A stretch of DNA of 64,000 nucleotides from Progne subis subis (GCA_022316685.1 JAKJHU010000381.1:124001-188000); one strand, 5' to 3'; counted from the first letter of the stretch, positions 12,983 to 47,363 are shown. Notes: generated by a model not told the origin, from the sequence alone. Numbers and translations: made by a program.

Positions 12983-13736
12983 TGTCTAGGTTTGAAAGAG
13001 GTATCTGCTAGGGAGGGGCGGGGCTTCTCTAGGAATGGGGAATTCCAATCCCCTCCCTCCAAATTATTATAATTTAGAAAATTAAAAGGGCTTTTCAGAC
13101 AAAGGTATGGGGAAAGGAATAGCAGTTCTTTACTAGTATGTATAACAAGGCAAACAAACAACAACTACAGCATTAATAGTAAACAGAACCAAGAACCTCG
13201 AGGGGCTTTGTTTCACGAAGCCCAGGGCAGTCTGATCTCTTGGGAGTCCAAGAGCACCAAGCTGAAGCGGTGGAAACTCCCGGGCTGGTGGCTGGAATGG
13301 CAGGATGTCCCCGGCAGGCGGAGGGATGTCCCGGTAGGCAGGGGGGTGTGGGGCTACAGTGTAGCAAAAAGAGCAGTGCTAGAGAAGCTGTAATGGCCGG
13401 ACAGGGCTGCCCAGCTCCTCCAGGGCAGGTGGAGGAGTTCAAAATTCCTGGGCACACGAGCAGATGATGATAGATTTCCCAGGACCAGACTTTCTGTTGA
13501 CAGTGGACTCCTCCCACAGCAAGCAGCAGCCTGGCCATCCTCTCTGATGCCCAGAGCAAGAAGAGCCCGCAGCCCTGTCCTTTTCCTGACCAAAACTCAC
13601 GTGATTTTCCCCCTCCTGACTTCCGGCCACCTCCTTTGTGTTGGTCAAGCACCATCTAAGCACCAGTACTTAGTCTCTTAGCAACTTATGGGGAAAAATT
13701 CTATAAGAAAAAAAAGAACAAACCTAACCCCAAACA
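12983..13736 (-). mobile_element. LTR-like element, family not matched in window
   Basis: This 754-bp GC-rich block begins TGTCTAGGTTTG and ends CCTAACCCCAAACA, giving imperfect inverted termini. Flanking pentamers are GAGAG (12978-12982) and GAGAA (13737-13741), four of five matching. The 3' half is GC-rich with several overlapping chance ORFs on both strands, none resembling a known protein. Orientation is inferred from similarity of its + start to the antisense start of family D. It could instead be part of an ERV internal region. Confidence 0.55.
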
Positions 13737-13741
13737 GAGAA

Positions 13742-14302
13742 AAAAAAAAGAATCAGTAGTTTATATAAGGGTGTCTGAAGTAGACTCCCTGACTTGATAT
13801 GAATAACTGATCTCTGGACTGATAACCATGTCCTGCAAGGATGATCCCCTCCATCTCCACTTAGTGATTCTCTGCTCAGGCCTCTCTGAATACCAGGTAT
13901 CAATCATGTGCAAAGGAGGACTTCATCAGGAAGGTAGCTGTGGCTTCTCACACTTGGTCTTTAGAACTAGATAAGCAACAAAATATTGCTGCCTTGCTGT
14001 GCTCTGTAGGCATTACCTTTTCAATGGCAGCAGCTGCCTTCAAGGAAACTGACTTTATTTTTTAAATGGGAGCATTCCTGATTACCACTTGCTGTATGGA
14101 AGAATTTTATTTTCCTTCTCATCACTGTGAGATAAGCAGTACAAATTAACACAGGAATATTTTGAGATTAACAGTCAAACAAATACACCAGGGCTCTGAC
14201 ACTGTAGTATGACAGGGTTTATATTAGAATAAATCACTTGGTTTCCTTCTTTGAAACTGACTACTTTAGCATTATATATTGTAGCAGATTTTTAGTTATA
14301 GA
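13742..14302. other. Intron-like DNA, nothing recognised
   Basis: AT-rich spacer with no repeat or exon that I can identify. Confidence 0.35.
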
Positions 14303-14447
14303 CACACACAGAGAATATTCTGAGTTTGAAGGGACCCACAAAGATCATCAAGTCCAACTCTCAAGTGTATGATGTGTATGGGGATTGAAACTGCAACCTT
14401 GGATGTGATTAGCCCCATGCTCTAACCAACTGAGCTAATCTCATCAC
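14303..14447 (-). repeat. TguSINE1-type SINE (tRNA-Ile head, CR1-like tail)
   Basis: On the - strand the element opens with a tRNA-like head: an A-box region (reverse complement of 14419-14438) is intact, and a mutated B box lies around 14380-14390. It then runs into a CR1-like tail (+ strand 'gagtttgaagggacccaca' near 14320-14340). A tRNA-Ile head joined to a CR1 tail is the described layout of zebra finch TguSINE1. This is a lineage marker for songbirds rather than a functional tRNA gene. Confidence 0.75.
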
Positions 14448-16566
14448 CTCAGTCAGTTTCTTGTCTTTACCCTTTTCAAGAATAGGGTTAGGCTTTCAAC
14501 CACTGGATGCAATGGCTGTTATAAACCTTGTCAGAGAACTCTTATGGAAATGCAGTTGGAATGGGCACAGAATTGGCTTTTTTTGAACCCCTTTGTTAGG
14601 TAAAGCAGAAATCCTCTGCTCTTCCAAGCTCCACATAGGAAAGCTTTTTTTTTTTTATGGCTGATGTGATGTAACTGTGTTTCCCCCTACCCAGTGTTTG
14701 TAAATTGGTGCTATGAAGGTGAGTTTTGCTGGAAGCTATGGGCAAGCACTGGCAGCATCCCTTGGTGTCTCTGCTGCAGTGAGGTATTAAATGCCACAGA
14801 TGACACAGAGCATGTCTGCCCAGACACTGCTGCTTCTACCCTTTCTTAGGTGCTGGTGCCTCTAGCCTTTTTCCATCCAGTTTTTGCAAGCAGGCTTCTC
14901 AAAGCTGTGAAATTTCTTGGTCTTGCAGGCTGGTGTTCTGGCCTGCTTCCTCTTCCTGTCCTCAGCAGCGTGGCTTCTGAAGCTGTATGGGTGCTGTGGT
15001 TTGTTGCCCACATGAGCCATCTTTGCTGGGGATGAAGAGCAGTTGCTGGTGGTGGGGTTACAGCTCTGATGTGACTGTGCTCAGGTGTGGCTCCACAGCA
15101 GCTTCTGAATCCAAGCTGGCTTGCTGCCCTGCTCCTTCACAAGGAAGAAATAAGACCACGTGAGCACAAATTTAGTTAGATTTAGCCTGAATTCTTCCTC
15201 AACCAGGTTTTCTGTCCTCGCAAGAGAGGTTTGTGAAGCTGGGTAGTAGCAGCTGCCCCTTCACTGCTCTGTCTTCAGGCTCTATGCTAAAGTCATTAGG
15301 GATGCTTTAAAAGGTGCATTCCTGCTACAGGCTGTACTTAGGTACCAAAAGAAAGCCACATACTCTATAAGATGTAAGTACTACTTCTGGCTCACTGGTA
15401 CCAGAAGTACCATGGGAAGCTTTCTCCTTGGGTGGTAGCTTTATTCAAATAGTGGGGTGGGATGCCTTCTGTGGACTTACTGTCTGCCCTGTGCTTCAGT
15501 CAAATGAGAAGTTCCGTGTCCCCAGCAGAGCAGGATGGGGCTGGTGGAGAGAGCTGGGAAGCTCCCAGGAGCTGCTGGGAGGGTTAACCTCTCTCTGGTG
15601 TCTGCAGTGTGGTGCCTAGGGTGTCCCTGCTGCTGTTCTGTTCCCTGATGAGCTTAGAGGTATGAAAAGGCCCTTTAAGACTGCTGGAAGGGGGCTTGGT
15701 TAATTAAGTGTAATCCTTTGAGAAATTGCAAGCACTTTCACATGACCTGATCCCAGCCTCACCCTGACACAGAGGACCCAGGGCTGTTTCAGCAGGGTGC
15801 TGGCACTCAGGAAGGAGCCAGATGTCTGTGAGTATGGCTGGTGCTGGAGGTGTGGGGCATCACCTCTGATCCCTCTCCAAGGCAATGCAAAGCTCTGCTG
15901 TCCTCGCAGTGAGCCCGTGTTGGCTGACCAGTGTGGTGGGAAGTGCAGCACTGCAGAGCACTCATACTTCAGAATCCACTTGCACGTTCTGAGGAACAGG
16001 GGGATATTTCTTGTTAAACTTACTATATTGCTGCTAATCTTGCTAAAAGCCAAAACTGGGCAGGTTTTTAGATTAAGGTGCTTTATGAGATCTTAGTTCA
16101 TGCAACTTCAGCTGGATTTGATGTGCTTCCCAGGTCAGACCTGTTGGAACTGGTACATGGTATTGGTCTAGTATTTTTACAGGGAGTAACTGCTGGGTAA
16201 ACTGGTGCCTTTCAGTGCAGAGGCTATAAAGGTTGGTCTGTAATTTTTTTTAATTGAGCTTGCTTCTGTTCTGTACCAGTCAAATTTGCAATAAAGTACA
16301 AGTTTTCCCTATGTTACATTCTCCAGAAATAGTCTACTTGGTGGCTTGAACCTGGGAAGCAGGGGATATCTGAAGCTTGAAGCCTCCAGCCCAGCAGGGT
16401 ATAACAGCTTCCTTGTATACAGGAAATGCAGGGAGGAAAGAAGCTTTAGCTCAAGGTCGGGGTTTTGTAGAGGTTGATACTCTGTTGTGCTGACTCCACT
16501 TATTCTGACATGAATTTCCTAGTGCTCTAGTACTGTCTCAACTTATGACAAACAGAATTTTCTTTT
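14448..16566. other. Intron-like DNA, nothing recognised
   Basis: Mixed-GC sequence with several 60-117 codon chance ORFs. No splice-bounded exon or repeat family was identified. Confidence 0.35.
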
Positions 16567-16571
16567 CTATC

Positions 16572-18039
16572 TGTCATAGGTTGGCACAATTTTGTTTTCT
16601 AGATATAGAGAAATGTAAAATGTTTTGCCCTGCCCTGACCGTAGAGTGGGTTGGGGGGGGGAGGACAAGGACCTATCAAAAAGCTGGCTGAGATATTGGC
16701 AGCTAAGCTGACCAATGAGAAGTGTCAATGCGACTTTGGAGGGGACATTTAAAAACTAACTGCAGGAAATCAGTCTCTCTCTCGCTTTAGAAATCAGCAA
16801 TGAGGTAACATCGGGAGTGGTGGGTGGCCTCGGGTCGGGCCTTGCTGCCCTTTTGGGTGGCCGGGATGGGCTTGGCCGGGTGTCTGAGGGCCGCTGCCCG
16901 CACAGGGAGAGCCTGGGCTGGCTGAGCCTCTTTCCCTTGCTTACTGGCAGGGGAGAGGGGTGGCTGCAGCTCGGCAGTGCGGGGCCATGTGCTCAGACCG
17001 CGGCAGAAAGGGCCAAGCCAGGGCCCAGCTTAATCACCGCTGGCAGCGGAGAAAGAAAGCCTGCAGCTCCTTAACAACTCTAAGCTAAGCCACCCTGGAT
17101 GAGACTGAGGGGTGAAAAAAAAGGCATTTACCAGCTTCCTCCATCAGCCCGGCGCATGCACGTGGCCTTTGCAATCCCGGGCGGATTTAACCCTTTACTA
17201 GCAACATGAAACTTTTAAAGCACAATTCTTCCTTGAGAGAAATAATACATAAGGGTACATAGAACAGACACTGAATGAAGTCAGTTAGATGAGAAGTGAA
17301 AGAACTAATAATATTGGAATAGGATTGAAGAAGTGGACATTTTTAACCGGACTTTTCTAAGGTAAATTATGAAGAAATGAACTGTTCTTTACAGCATCTT
17401 AGTATTATTTGGGTAGAATGCTATTCTAATCAAAATTAAAGACTGATGTAATGGAGATTTATTTGGGAGCTTTGAAACCCCCGCTCCTGGGTCAAAGGGA
17501 GGTCTCAACCTTTAAGACAAAGATGATTTTAGATCAGAATAAGTATTCATAAATAATACCCCAGATACACTGAGAAGCTTTGCTGATAGAACATCACAGT
17601 CTGCGAAAACTCCGGGCGGCAGCAGATGTGTGACATTGGGAGCACTAGACTATTTTGTCTTGTAGCAAACGTCTTCATAAAAGATCTTAGAAGGACTCTT
17701 CTCCTAAAATAATGAGTGATTATGTCTAAATAGTGAAACTGACTGAAAATCCTAAGTTGTGTCTATGTTGTTCAATAAGAAAGTTAATAGTTTGTAAGAG
17801 GAAAGAAGCGTGTTTTAAAGTATCATTCTGTTTTAGTTTAAGTTTTCTTTTTCTCATTTTTTTTCTTCCCTCCTCATTCTTTTAATATATGTTAATAAAA
17901 CTAATTTTTTTTCATTTTTAAGCTTAAGCCTGCTTTGTTTACTTTTCTCCTAATCTCTCCCTCCCACAAAAAAATTAATACTAAAGCCCCTACATTAATT
18001 AGTGTTTCTGCCCGGTTTTATTAAATTAAAACCATTACA
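16572..18039 (+). mobile_element. Family L long solo LTR (copy B)
   Basis: A 1468-bp copy starting TGTCATAGG and ending CCATTACA. It has an exact 5-bp duplication CTATC (16567-16571 and 18040-18044). It contains the family's G-rich tract near 16650-16662, a GC-rich block at about 16800-17200, an AATAAA at 17894-17899 and the conserved 3' terminal block with 'gcccggtttta'. A GC-rich 85-codon ORF at 16817 is not conserved in the other copies. Confidence 0.93.
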
Positions 18040-18044
18040 CTATC

Positions 18045-39480
<21,436 letters not shown>

Positions 39481-41919
39481 ACTCTCCCCTGCACCTGCTG
39501 CCCTGCACTCTCTTCTCCCCTCTTTCCCATCCTTCTCCCATCATTCACTCATAATCGTGCTATGCTGGAACCACTACAGAAGAGTGACCATGGTCTTATT
39601 ATCAAGTTTTGGGCTAAATGCTGGAGTTAAGTGATGGAAGAAAGAATAGTAATTACATCTGCCTGGTGTGGCTTGGGAAAGCAAACATATATTGGGGTAA
39701 ATCTGAGGCTGTTTGGCTCAGGGGTAAAGTCTTAGTGTGTTGGGTTTGCCCAGTGAGGTGGCTGTGCTTGCTATCTTCTCCCGTTGTGTGGGGAGATCAG
39801 CAGATACTTGTACTGCATTATATACAGTCAGAGCTGACAGTCTGACACTCTGCCTTCCTACTAACCTGTGCAAGCTTCAGGATTAAGCTTAGTAGCCAGG
39901 GTTTGAATTTCTGGCTTAACCCAAGAGTCTGAATCATGTAGTTAAAAAGGGGAGACTGAAGCTTAGGAAGAAGGATTCAAGGTGAAATATGGACTTTCTT
40001 TCTAAAAGACCAAAGTTTTTGTCCTACAAAAATAAGCAGACCAAACAGATTATGTGGTGTTCCTGCTGGTGTTACATTTTGCTGTTTAATGATGGAGCTT
40101 TGAATTTCCTAATCATGAGGAGGCCTTTGGAGTATTTCCACTGATACAGTGTGGTTTGAAGCCTTGAATTCCTGCTTTCCAGAGGTTTTGTCTCTGGTCA
40201 ATGGCTTTGTTCACTATAATTTGTCTGACTTCAGTGTAACCAGTGAGGCAGGAGATAGCTAAAGTACAGCTGCCTTCCTTTTTGGTTTTGCCAATTGAAA
40301 ACCTAAAGTGGGAGGTAGAAATGTAAAAGACTTAAAAATTACTTGTAGCTGTATTTTTTTCCCTTGCTGGACAGATACTTTTCTAGTTCCATGAACAAGA
40401 TTTCAGGTTTTTCCATAAGAGGCCTTTTTAGCACATAGTTGTTGGTGCCTTATGACTGTGTATAGATCTACTGTAGCTAATATACCTTTAGTTTAAACTA
40501 GATGCAATCATAAAAAGTGATCAGCAGCTGGGGATCAAAAACTGCTCTCATATCTGGGTCATGTATGAGACTGCATCTGTTTTCTTGGCTTTAAGCAGCG
40601 TTTGAGGGGAGAGGATCCTGAGACACTTGTCCATTTACTTTCTTAATCCTCACTAGCAGTCTGCCACATCCCTGGCTCGAGTGCTTTTCCTTCCCCAGAA
40701 GCCTTTGGCCTTTTGTAGCTTTGAGAACAGAAGGCTTTCTCTTATAAATGGGATACAAATGGTTGTGAGACTGGTCCTGAGAGCTGCTTGTGCCAGTTAT
40801 TGTAATAATCATCACCTCCTGTCATCCAAGCTGCCCGTGCTGTAGCTACCCAGAATCGTCCTTGCCGTTTTTGTGGAGGAAATAGCCATGTGTGCTCAGG
40901 GCTTGAATTGGATGTTGCCTTGATCCCTCATAAAAGGAACTTGTTAACCCTCAGGGGAGTCATCTTAGAAATGGATTCCACCTAAACTGAAGTCCTCCTG
41001 TGTTTTGCCCTCCTTGGATTAGCCTGTCCCTGGAGGAAGTTGTTAGGGAGGCCCAGGATTTATTTTCTTGCCTAGCATAATCCCAGATTTTGTGACTTGC
41101 TCAGTTTTGTTGATTCTCCCTTTGTATGATGTTACTGGTAATGGTGATAGAAGGAAAACATCTGAAAACTGGAGCACTTTCAGCTCCCTGGTGGATGAAA
41201 AAGGGCAAAGGGTGACTGTGCCAAAAGATGAGTATTTATGATAGTGTTAACAAACTGCAGTATTTCCCTGAGAATTCCTTGGGTGGCTGGAAACAAACCC
41301 CACCAGTTCTTTGTTACTTTATTTTCTGAAACCAGTGCAAGTCTGTGTGGAGATTCATACAAATACCAGCCAACCTGTGTTAGATGCAACATGCCAACCG
41401 ATGCTCTTAAACATCCAGGTGTGTCATGTGGGAGCTCCCTTCTCTCCCCTGGACACAGAGTGCTTTTGGAGGGCACATGACATGGCAAGCTTTTTGCTGG
41501 CCAAGAAAAATATGCCTCAGTACCATAAAAATCACAAGTGAAAAATTGCAGTTAAATTTGTCAGAATGTATTTGCATATTTCTGTACTGAAGGTGATTGG
41601 CATTGGCTCTGCATGAGTCTCATTACTGGGGAACAGACAACCTTTAAACTTCTGTTTTGGTGCTTTAAAGCTGGTTCTCAGCACTTCTGCTTTGTCCATG
41701 GCAACTGTTGATGCATTTGAGGGGAGAAAAGCCTATCTAATATTTTAATAATTTCCTAACAAGCTGACGTATGGTGCCTGGAATATGTGTTCAAATAATA
41801 AACCAGTAAACCTTCTCTGCTTTGATGGGTCACACAACTCTGCTGAGCTCTTGTGTATTACGATGTTGGCATGACTTCTGTTTATACGGTGTTTTAAACG
41901 TTCTAATTCCACATGGTCC

Positions 41920-41925
41920 AATAAA
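41920..41925 (+). terminator. Candidate MSN polyadenylation signal
   Basis: AATAAA followed by a G/T-containing region (gcttgtgccagtgag). It gives a 3' UTR of about 2.4 kb. It competes with the signals at 41797 and 42530. Confidence 0.4.
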
Positions 41926-42529
41926 GGAATAGAACGGCTTGTGCCAGTGAGTCCACCTAACTCTTTGTAGTTGTTTCAGCCCTGCCTTCTTTTTAACCAG
42001 TATTATATTCCAGTGGTATCTAATGATATTTGATTTCAATATTTCTAGCTATGCACAATTAGAAAATATTAGTCAAGGGGATGGAAGGTGTGTTTATGGT
42101 CCTCCTTCCCTTGGAAACGTATACTGTATTATAAAGATGATATTTTGCAAGAAAACTAATGTAAGAAGCTTTCAGTATTATGGTGAGATTTGTAGACACA
42201 TTTTTTATTTGTTAGAATACAGTGAATTGTTCTTCCTCTTCATGTTCCAGTTTAATTGGATAACTACTCCTCTTGGGGGGTGGGGGGAGGGAAGTACTTT
42301 ATCACATGTTGCCTGGCTTATTTTTTCTTGTTTTATTTTTTGTTGCTGTAAATTATGTTGAAGGTTTTTGACCAGTTGTTTTACTGGATTATAATAAAAC
42401 ATCAATTCCTTAAGATTGTGGAGTAGTTCATGGGTCATGTGCTTATCTGCAGAGAGAATCTTGATTAAGACATGTGTTTCCTGTTCAGAGGAGTTGTTAA
42501 AATCCATACCTTGTTCTTCCTGAAGTGCC

Positions 42530-42535
42530 AATAAA
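42530..42535 (+). terminator. Candidate distal MSN polyadenylation signal
   Basis: AATAAA with a GT-rich downstream element at 42557-42572. It gives a 3' UTR of about 3.1 kb. Confidence 0.45.
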
Positions 42536-42572
42536 GTTCAGAGAAATTCAGCAGATTGTGTCTGGCTGGTTA

Positions 42573-45135
42573 CTTAAGATTTCCTTTAAGTCCAGTGCTG
42601 TGTCTCCAGTAGCTGTGCAGATCTGCCTTGTGGTGCCCAGAGGTCAGCCTGGGAGCTCCCTCGCAAATAAGGAGATCTTACTCGCCTTCTGAAAAGGAAC
42701 TGCTTCAGTAACAGCCCTTTCCCCCTCCCCAGCACTCCCAGCTGTCCAGCTGGAGCCAGTACTGGAATTGACACTTCTTTGTGGAGGCACTGAATATAAA
42801 TGTTCAACTTGCAAATGGACTGGCCAGATGGAGGGGATGGAGCTGCTGTGGGTGAGCTCCTGCTGTGCTGAGCCCAGGCCCCTGTGCATCCCGGTTAGCC
42901 TGGAGAGGGTGGCTGGGACTTGGTGCTGCTGCTTGCATGGGCACCCTGCCAAGTCTGTGCTGCCATCACCCTGAATGGGGAATTCTGGCACAATTTGCTT
43001 CACAGCTGCCTTGCTGTGGCCGTCTCTACCTGTTTCCCAGTGTCTCGGGTTGGGTCCCAGAATGGAAGAGTGGCTGCTGCCACCTTTCTGCTAATGAACT
43101 GTGTGATCTTTGTTTGCAGCTGCTTTTCTTCGTGGTTGTGAAGAGAGGCCCCACAGAACCTCTGCCTAATCGTTGCTGCACTACAGAATAAGGTGGAGAT
43201 TTCATTGGATCATGCTGGTGCTCAGAGATCAGGTGCTGAGGGAGAGACCTGAACTTTTCTACAAATGAAAAATGAAGTGTGGAGCAATAGAGGTTTCTGC
43301 AATCAGCACCATGCATGGGTTGGCTTCTGTTTCTACAGGTGAGTCTTTTTTGTTTGTTTGTTTGTTTGTTTGTTTCTTCCTGTCAGGATTCAAAAAACCT
43401 GAGCATTGGAGGAATTGCATGTCTCCTTTAATGCTACAGCAGCCTTCAATTGAAGATTGCACTTGTCTGGAAAGATTGATCCTGTTCTTGCTGTTTCCAG
43501 TACCCTTGCTTCTCAATGGACATTAGTTTAGAGGTTGAGGCTTAGTAATTCTCCATTTAGGTTTATCTACATGCAGTCAGTCTTTGGAGAAATGGAAGTG
43601 TAAAGCATTAAAGGCTGAAGGCTGCTTCTGTACAAGACCATGTTAAAAAAATATATCCATCACCACCCTATTCTTCTAGTTGGTTATAAGGCATTCTGTA
43701 GTTTAGGATAAGAAATTTGCATTTGACCTCTAATTTTTGTAGACAGCTTCTGTTGGATTTGCTAGTCTGTCTGGGATACTTCAGATCCAGTTTAGGCTAT
43801 ATCTACATATGTTTGGACCCCAGCTGCTTTGGCTTTGGGACAGGGGCAGATTAGAGCATAAAGGACTCTCAGAAGGCTGGGGGACTAGAAACACTGTCTT
43901 TTTGCAGGTTCTGCAATGTTGCTTTATTAAGCAATGCAATTTATCAAGAACTCTAAAGAAAAGCCAAAGTAACCCTGTAGAGTAAAATATTCATTGAGAA
44001 CAATCTGTTTAGTAGATTAGTGCATTTGGCCTGAGATGCACCGACTCCAAGTAGGACAAAGTAACTGCAGAAATAAGGCTCTGATTGCTTCCTCCTTCTC
44101 TTGTTTGCCTTTTGTAAAGCAGAGAATTGCAAAGGCATGGTCTCCAAATTCTGATTTGTTTTTTGATGCAGACAAGCCCTGTAGGGATTTCTCTAGGTAG
44201 ATGTTCTCTAACTTATTAGTTTCTTGCCCAGGATAATAGGTTTGGAGGGAAGCACAAGCATTTTTCCAGCATCCTAAGCTTGGTAATGCAATGTACAGGG
44301 TAAGGTATGATAATTGTAGGCACTTGTATGGCAGCTGTTTGAGCACCTACAAAGAGGCTGCAATGAGAAAGCAGAGAGTACCCAAGGCATGGCCTGTTTG
44401 CACCATCAGTATGACTGTTCTCTTCCCTGCCAGCTTTGCAGCTGTGCATAACTCCATCTTGGCTATATAGTTTAAATGTCTTATACCAGGACATATTATC
44501 TCAGAGCATGTGGCAACTGGCAGAGAACAGAATTCCTCTGTGACTGATGTCAATCCATAACCGTATTTAAATTGATGGCACGTGTGATGTCTCCCTTGCA
44601 GAAAAGTAACTTCTGCAAGAAAAAATGCCCCATCCCTGGAAATGACCAAGACCATTGGACAAGGGAGCAGGTTCCTGTGTCTGAACAAAGCCTAAATGAG
44701 TATCTAGCTCCAGGTGAGGGGTCTATAAACATTACTCGCAATTCCAAGATGGAGCTTTTCAGGAGAGGTGTCAGGATGAGGGGTACAGTGAAAAGTGGAA
44801 GAAAGAAGGAGGAGATATTAGAGGAAAAGTAGTGCTGAAACTGCAAAAAGTATACTGGATGCTTGTGGAAGGGACAGTACCTTCAGCTTCTGGTCAGAAT
44901 GCACTTGCTTAGAGCAGGTATTAATAAACATCTTTCTGGTGAGCAGAGCTAATTTAAAAATTACAAGCCCCCATGATTGCTATATCCTTTAACGAAATGC
45001 AGGCCAGGATTGGTCTTGAGTCAACAAGTTTGCCTGAGGGGGTGTGAAATAAACTGCTCTTGAGCTGGGAGGTTATGGTGAAGGCTGTCTATACCCCACA
45101 TGCAGCAATATTGCATTCCCATCCATCTTTGAAGC
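42573..45135. other. Intergenic DNA, no gene recognised
   Basis: Unique-looking sequence after the MSN 3' UTR. A short (TTTG)n microsatellite lies at about 43349-43376. Reading frames up to 119 codons occur but show no familiar domain. I looked for VSIG4, the mammalian downstream neighbour of MSN, and saw no immunoglobulin-domain exon. Confidence 0.4.
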
Positions 45136-45141
45136 ATCCTT

Positions 45142-45718
45142 TGTAGAGAGGGCTGGACTCCATGGTGGTTTGGATGGATGGAGACAAGAGATCTCTGAAG
45201 TCAGGTTTTAGAAGATGTGGTTTATTATAGAGGGTGTGGGGCCTTGCTTGGAGTTGCCAGGTGCAACTCGTGGCAGGCTCCAGGGAGTGGGATAAGGGAG
45301 AGGTAGGGAGAGAGAGGAAGTTCTTGGAGGAAGGTCCAAGGGAGGAAGTGCCAAGAGAGGGTCCAGCCCCTCAGGCACACCTTATCAGGGGTCTTCAAGG
45401 TGGGCTGGAACAAGACTTGGGCCAATGGGGTTACAGATACCTGATACTTCAGGGGAGGGTTACAGGTGTGGGATGAACCATACATTGGGGGGTGAGACAG
45501 AACATTCCATTTGACCTTTGGACCTATCTGTAGGTAAGGGGCATTGTTTAATCAAGGGAGGATTACCTTCAGCTGGCTATACCATTGTTTTCCAGACATT
45601 CAGTAATTAGAACATCTCAGACATCAAAACTTGCTTTCAATTCTATCTCACAGGTTTCATATTCTCAAAATCTAAGTAGTCATATTTATAAGGCTTTCTA
45701 GTTTCATCCTCCCCAACA
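45142..45718 (-). mobile_element. Family B solo LTR
   Basis: A 577-bp LTR. The + strand starts TGTAGAGAGGG and ends CCCCAACA. Flanking hexamers are ATCCTT (45136-45141) and AGCCTT (45719-45724), five of six matching. On the - strand there is a TATA-like box (+ atttataagg) near the U3 end and AATAAA (+ tttatt, 45221-45226). It is colinear with 57530-58115. Confidence 0.88.
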
Positions 45719-45724
45719 AGCCTT

Positions 45725-46967
45725 GACTGGATGCTTGAAGGAGAAGCATGTGCAAGTGAAGGTCTTGGCTGGGGCACTGTAACTTCTTAGTGTCCTTCAC
45801 CCAGCCAGGCAGCAGCTGCATTGTCAGAAGTGGCTGCTGTTCAGAAGCCCTGTTGTGAATTAGTTGTGCTTTCTTGTTGCAGTGTCAGCCCATCTCTGAC
45901 TACTGTCTGCCCTCCCGTTTCCAGTGGTGAGAATATGGTTCTTGCTCCTTTTGTTTGTGTCATTCTCAGGAAGGTTGCTGAACATCTAGGGAATGTTAGA
46001 ATGGGGCAAACAGTCTTGTTTGGGAGATGTAGAAACTGAGGCACATTTGCAGTCTTCTCCCCAAGTCCCAGCCTCTGAGGCAGTATCTGTGACTCGAGCT
46101 CGCTTGGTGATGTGCACTTTGTCCTGGATCTGTGCTCAGTGCATCTATTTTGAGGCAGCAGAAGCACTCTCTGTCTGGGCTTGTAGGCTTGCAAAAAGTC
46201 AAACCAGTACAAGTTGTTCTGTTTGCTTTTATTAGCAACTTGCATCTGGAACAGGAAAGGTGGTTAATGAGTTTTTAAAGTGACAATGGAAAAGGTGAAT
46301 TTTAGTTTTGTTCAGTGCTTTAGTTCTGTGTCAGCAAGCAGCCCATATCTGCTTCCCTACAGGAGTATTTGTGAGGCAGTGGGCTTGGTAGGAGGGGAGG
46401 GGTAAGCTATTCTTGCTTTTCCAAGTAATGAAGGCTGCCTTCTGGAAATCTTCATTATTCCCGGGTCTGTGTGCCTGCTGCACTGACTACAGTCCCTGAG
46501 ACTTCCCCCATGGGAACAGCACAAGCTTGCCTCTATGCACACCTGAATAGCATGGGCAGTGACTGAGCCAGGGCAGCTCTGCTTGCTGGCAAGAAACTCT
46601 AACAGTGGTCAGAGAAGCTGGTTTTGGTATCTCAAAAATCCAAGTATGCTTCTCAGTTGTGGAGGGCTGCAAAGGTGTTGTGTAACTTCTGTTTGGATTA
46701 GGCCAGTGCTGATTTCAGTGTTTACTTCCTTGTGTAGAAATCGGGGCTGAGGTGGAGTTAACAGCAGCTCAAAGGTGTTTTGGATATTTGCATGAGAGTC
46801 CCTAGACTGGAGGGAGGACCACATTGTTTGGTGAGTGGTACAGAAGATATTGAACAATGTATTTCAAGCTAGAAAACCACTTCCCTACCAGCATGTGCCA
46901 ACACGACTGGATGTGTGGGCATAGCCACTGCACTGACAGTGTGGCCTGCTGGCAAGAAACTGGTGGG
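45725..46967. other. Intergenic DNA, no gene recognised
   Basis: Spacer between two LTR elements. Several overlapping ORFs of 60-134 codons on both strands have no recognisable content. Confidence 0.35.
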
Positions 46968-47343
46968 TATTGTAGTGTGTTAATTTGGTTTATATTGTAT
47001 TTCATTTTTATATTGGGTTTTGTAATGTTTCTTCTGTTCCCTGGAAACTGTATCACGTGGTTTGTCCCTGCTCGGCCGTGCCCATCCTCCCACACTGGAA
47101 TGTAACCCAACTCTGTTCCACTCCCACCTTGTCCCTAATTGGGTAGTGGCTTGTCCCTGCCTCTAGCCCTTCCCCCTGGATAAAAGCCCTGGGAGGAAGG
47201 GGGGGGGCGGTCTCTTTTGCACAGAACGGGGATGGGAACAGACTGAGCTCTGGACTAAATAAAGCCATAATTCCTCCCGGACAAAGAGCAGACTCTCCTT
47301 TTGCCATCGATGGGACACCTGGTCTATCAAAAGAACTGCTACA
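46968..47343 (+). repeat. 5' LTR of the family A provirus
   Basis: A 376-bp LTR ending CTACA two bases before the PBS. The start TATTGTAG aligns with TGTTGTAG of the 3' LTR, so the usual TG has mutated. TATA-like gataaaag at about 47179 and AATAAA at 47258-47263 fit U3-R-U5 order. Confidence 0.9.
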
Positions 47344-47345
47344 GC

Positions 47346-47363
47346 TGGCGCCCAAACGTGAGG
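47346..47363 (+). other. Primer-binding site, tRNA-Lys type
   Basis: Begins TGGCGCCCAA, two bases after the LTR's terminal CA. It resembles the Lys-1,2 PBS used by Mason-Pfizer-type betaretroviruses, with small differences (an extra A and a G-to-A change). Confidence 0.75.

Larger units (their letters stand above)
39481..42553 (+). other. MSN: Probable MSN 3' UTR
   Basis: Sequence after the stop has no repeats and contains AATAAA at 41797-41802, 41920-41925, 42393-42398 and 42530-42535. The last is followed by a GT-rich stretch (gattgtgtctggctgg). The mammalian MSN 3' UTR is about 2 kb, so cleavage near 41.94 kb or 42.55 kb would both be reasonable. The end is inferred. Confidence 0.55.

Noticed and set aside
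13173..13655. A 160-codon - strand ORF in GC-rich sequence
   Set aside because: It lies within an LTR-like element, overlaps several other chance ORFs on both strands, and resembles no known protein.
14378..14440. Possible tRNA-Ile gene on the - strand
   Set aside because: The B-box and anticodon region are mutated and the sequence continues directly into a CR1-like tail, so it is a SINE head.
16800..17200. GC-rich block as a CpG-island promoter of MSN
   Set aside because: It is internal to family L copy B and has counterparts in the other L copies, so it belongs to the repeat.
42573..46967. A downstream host gene such as VSIG4
   Set aside because: No immunoglobulin-type exon, signal peptide plus splice donor, or other familiar domain was seen.
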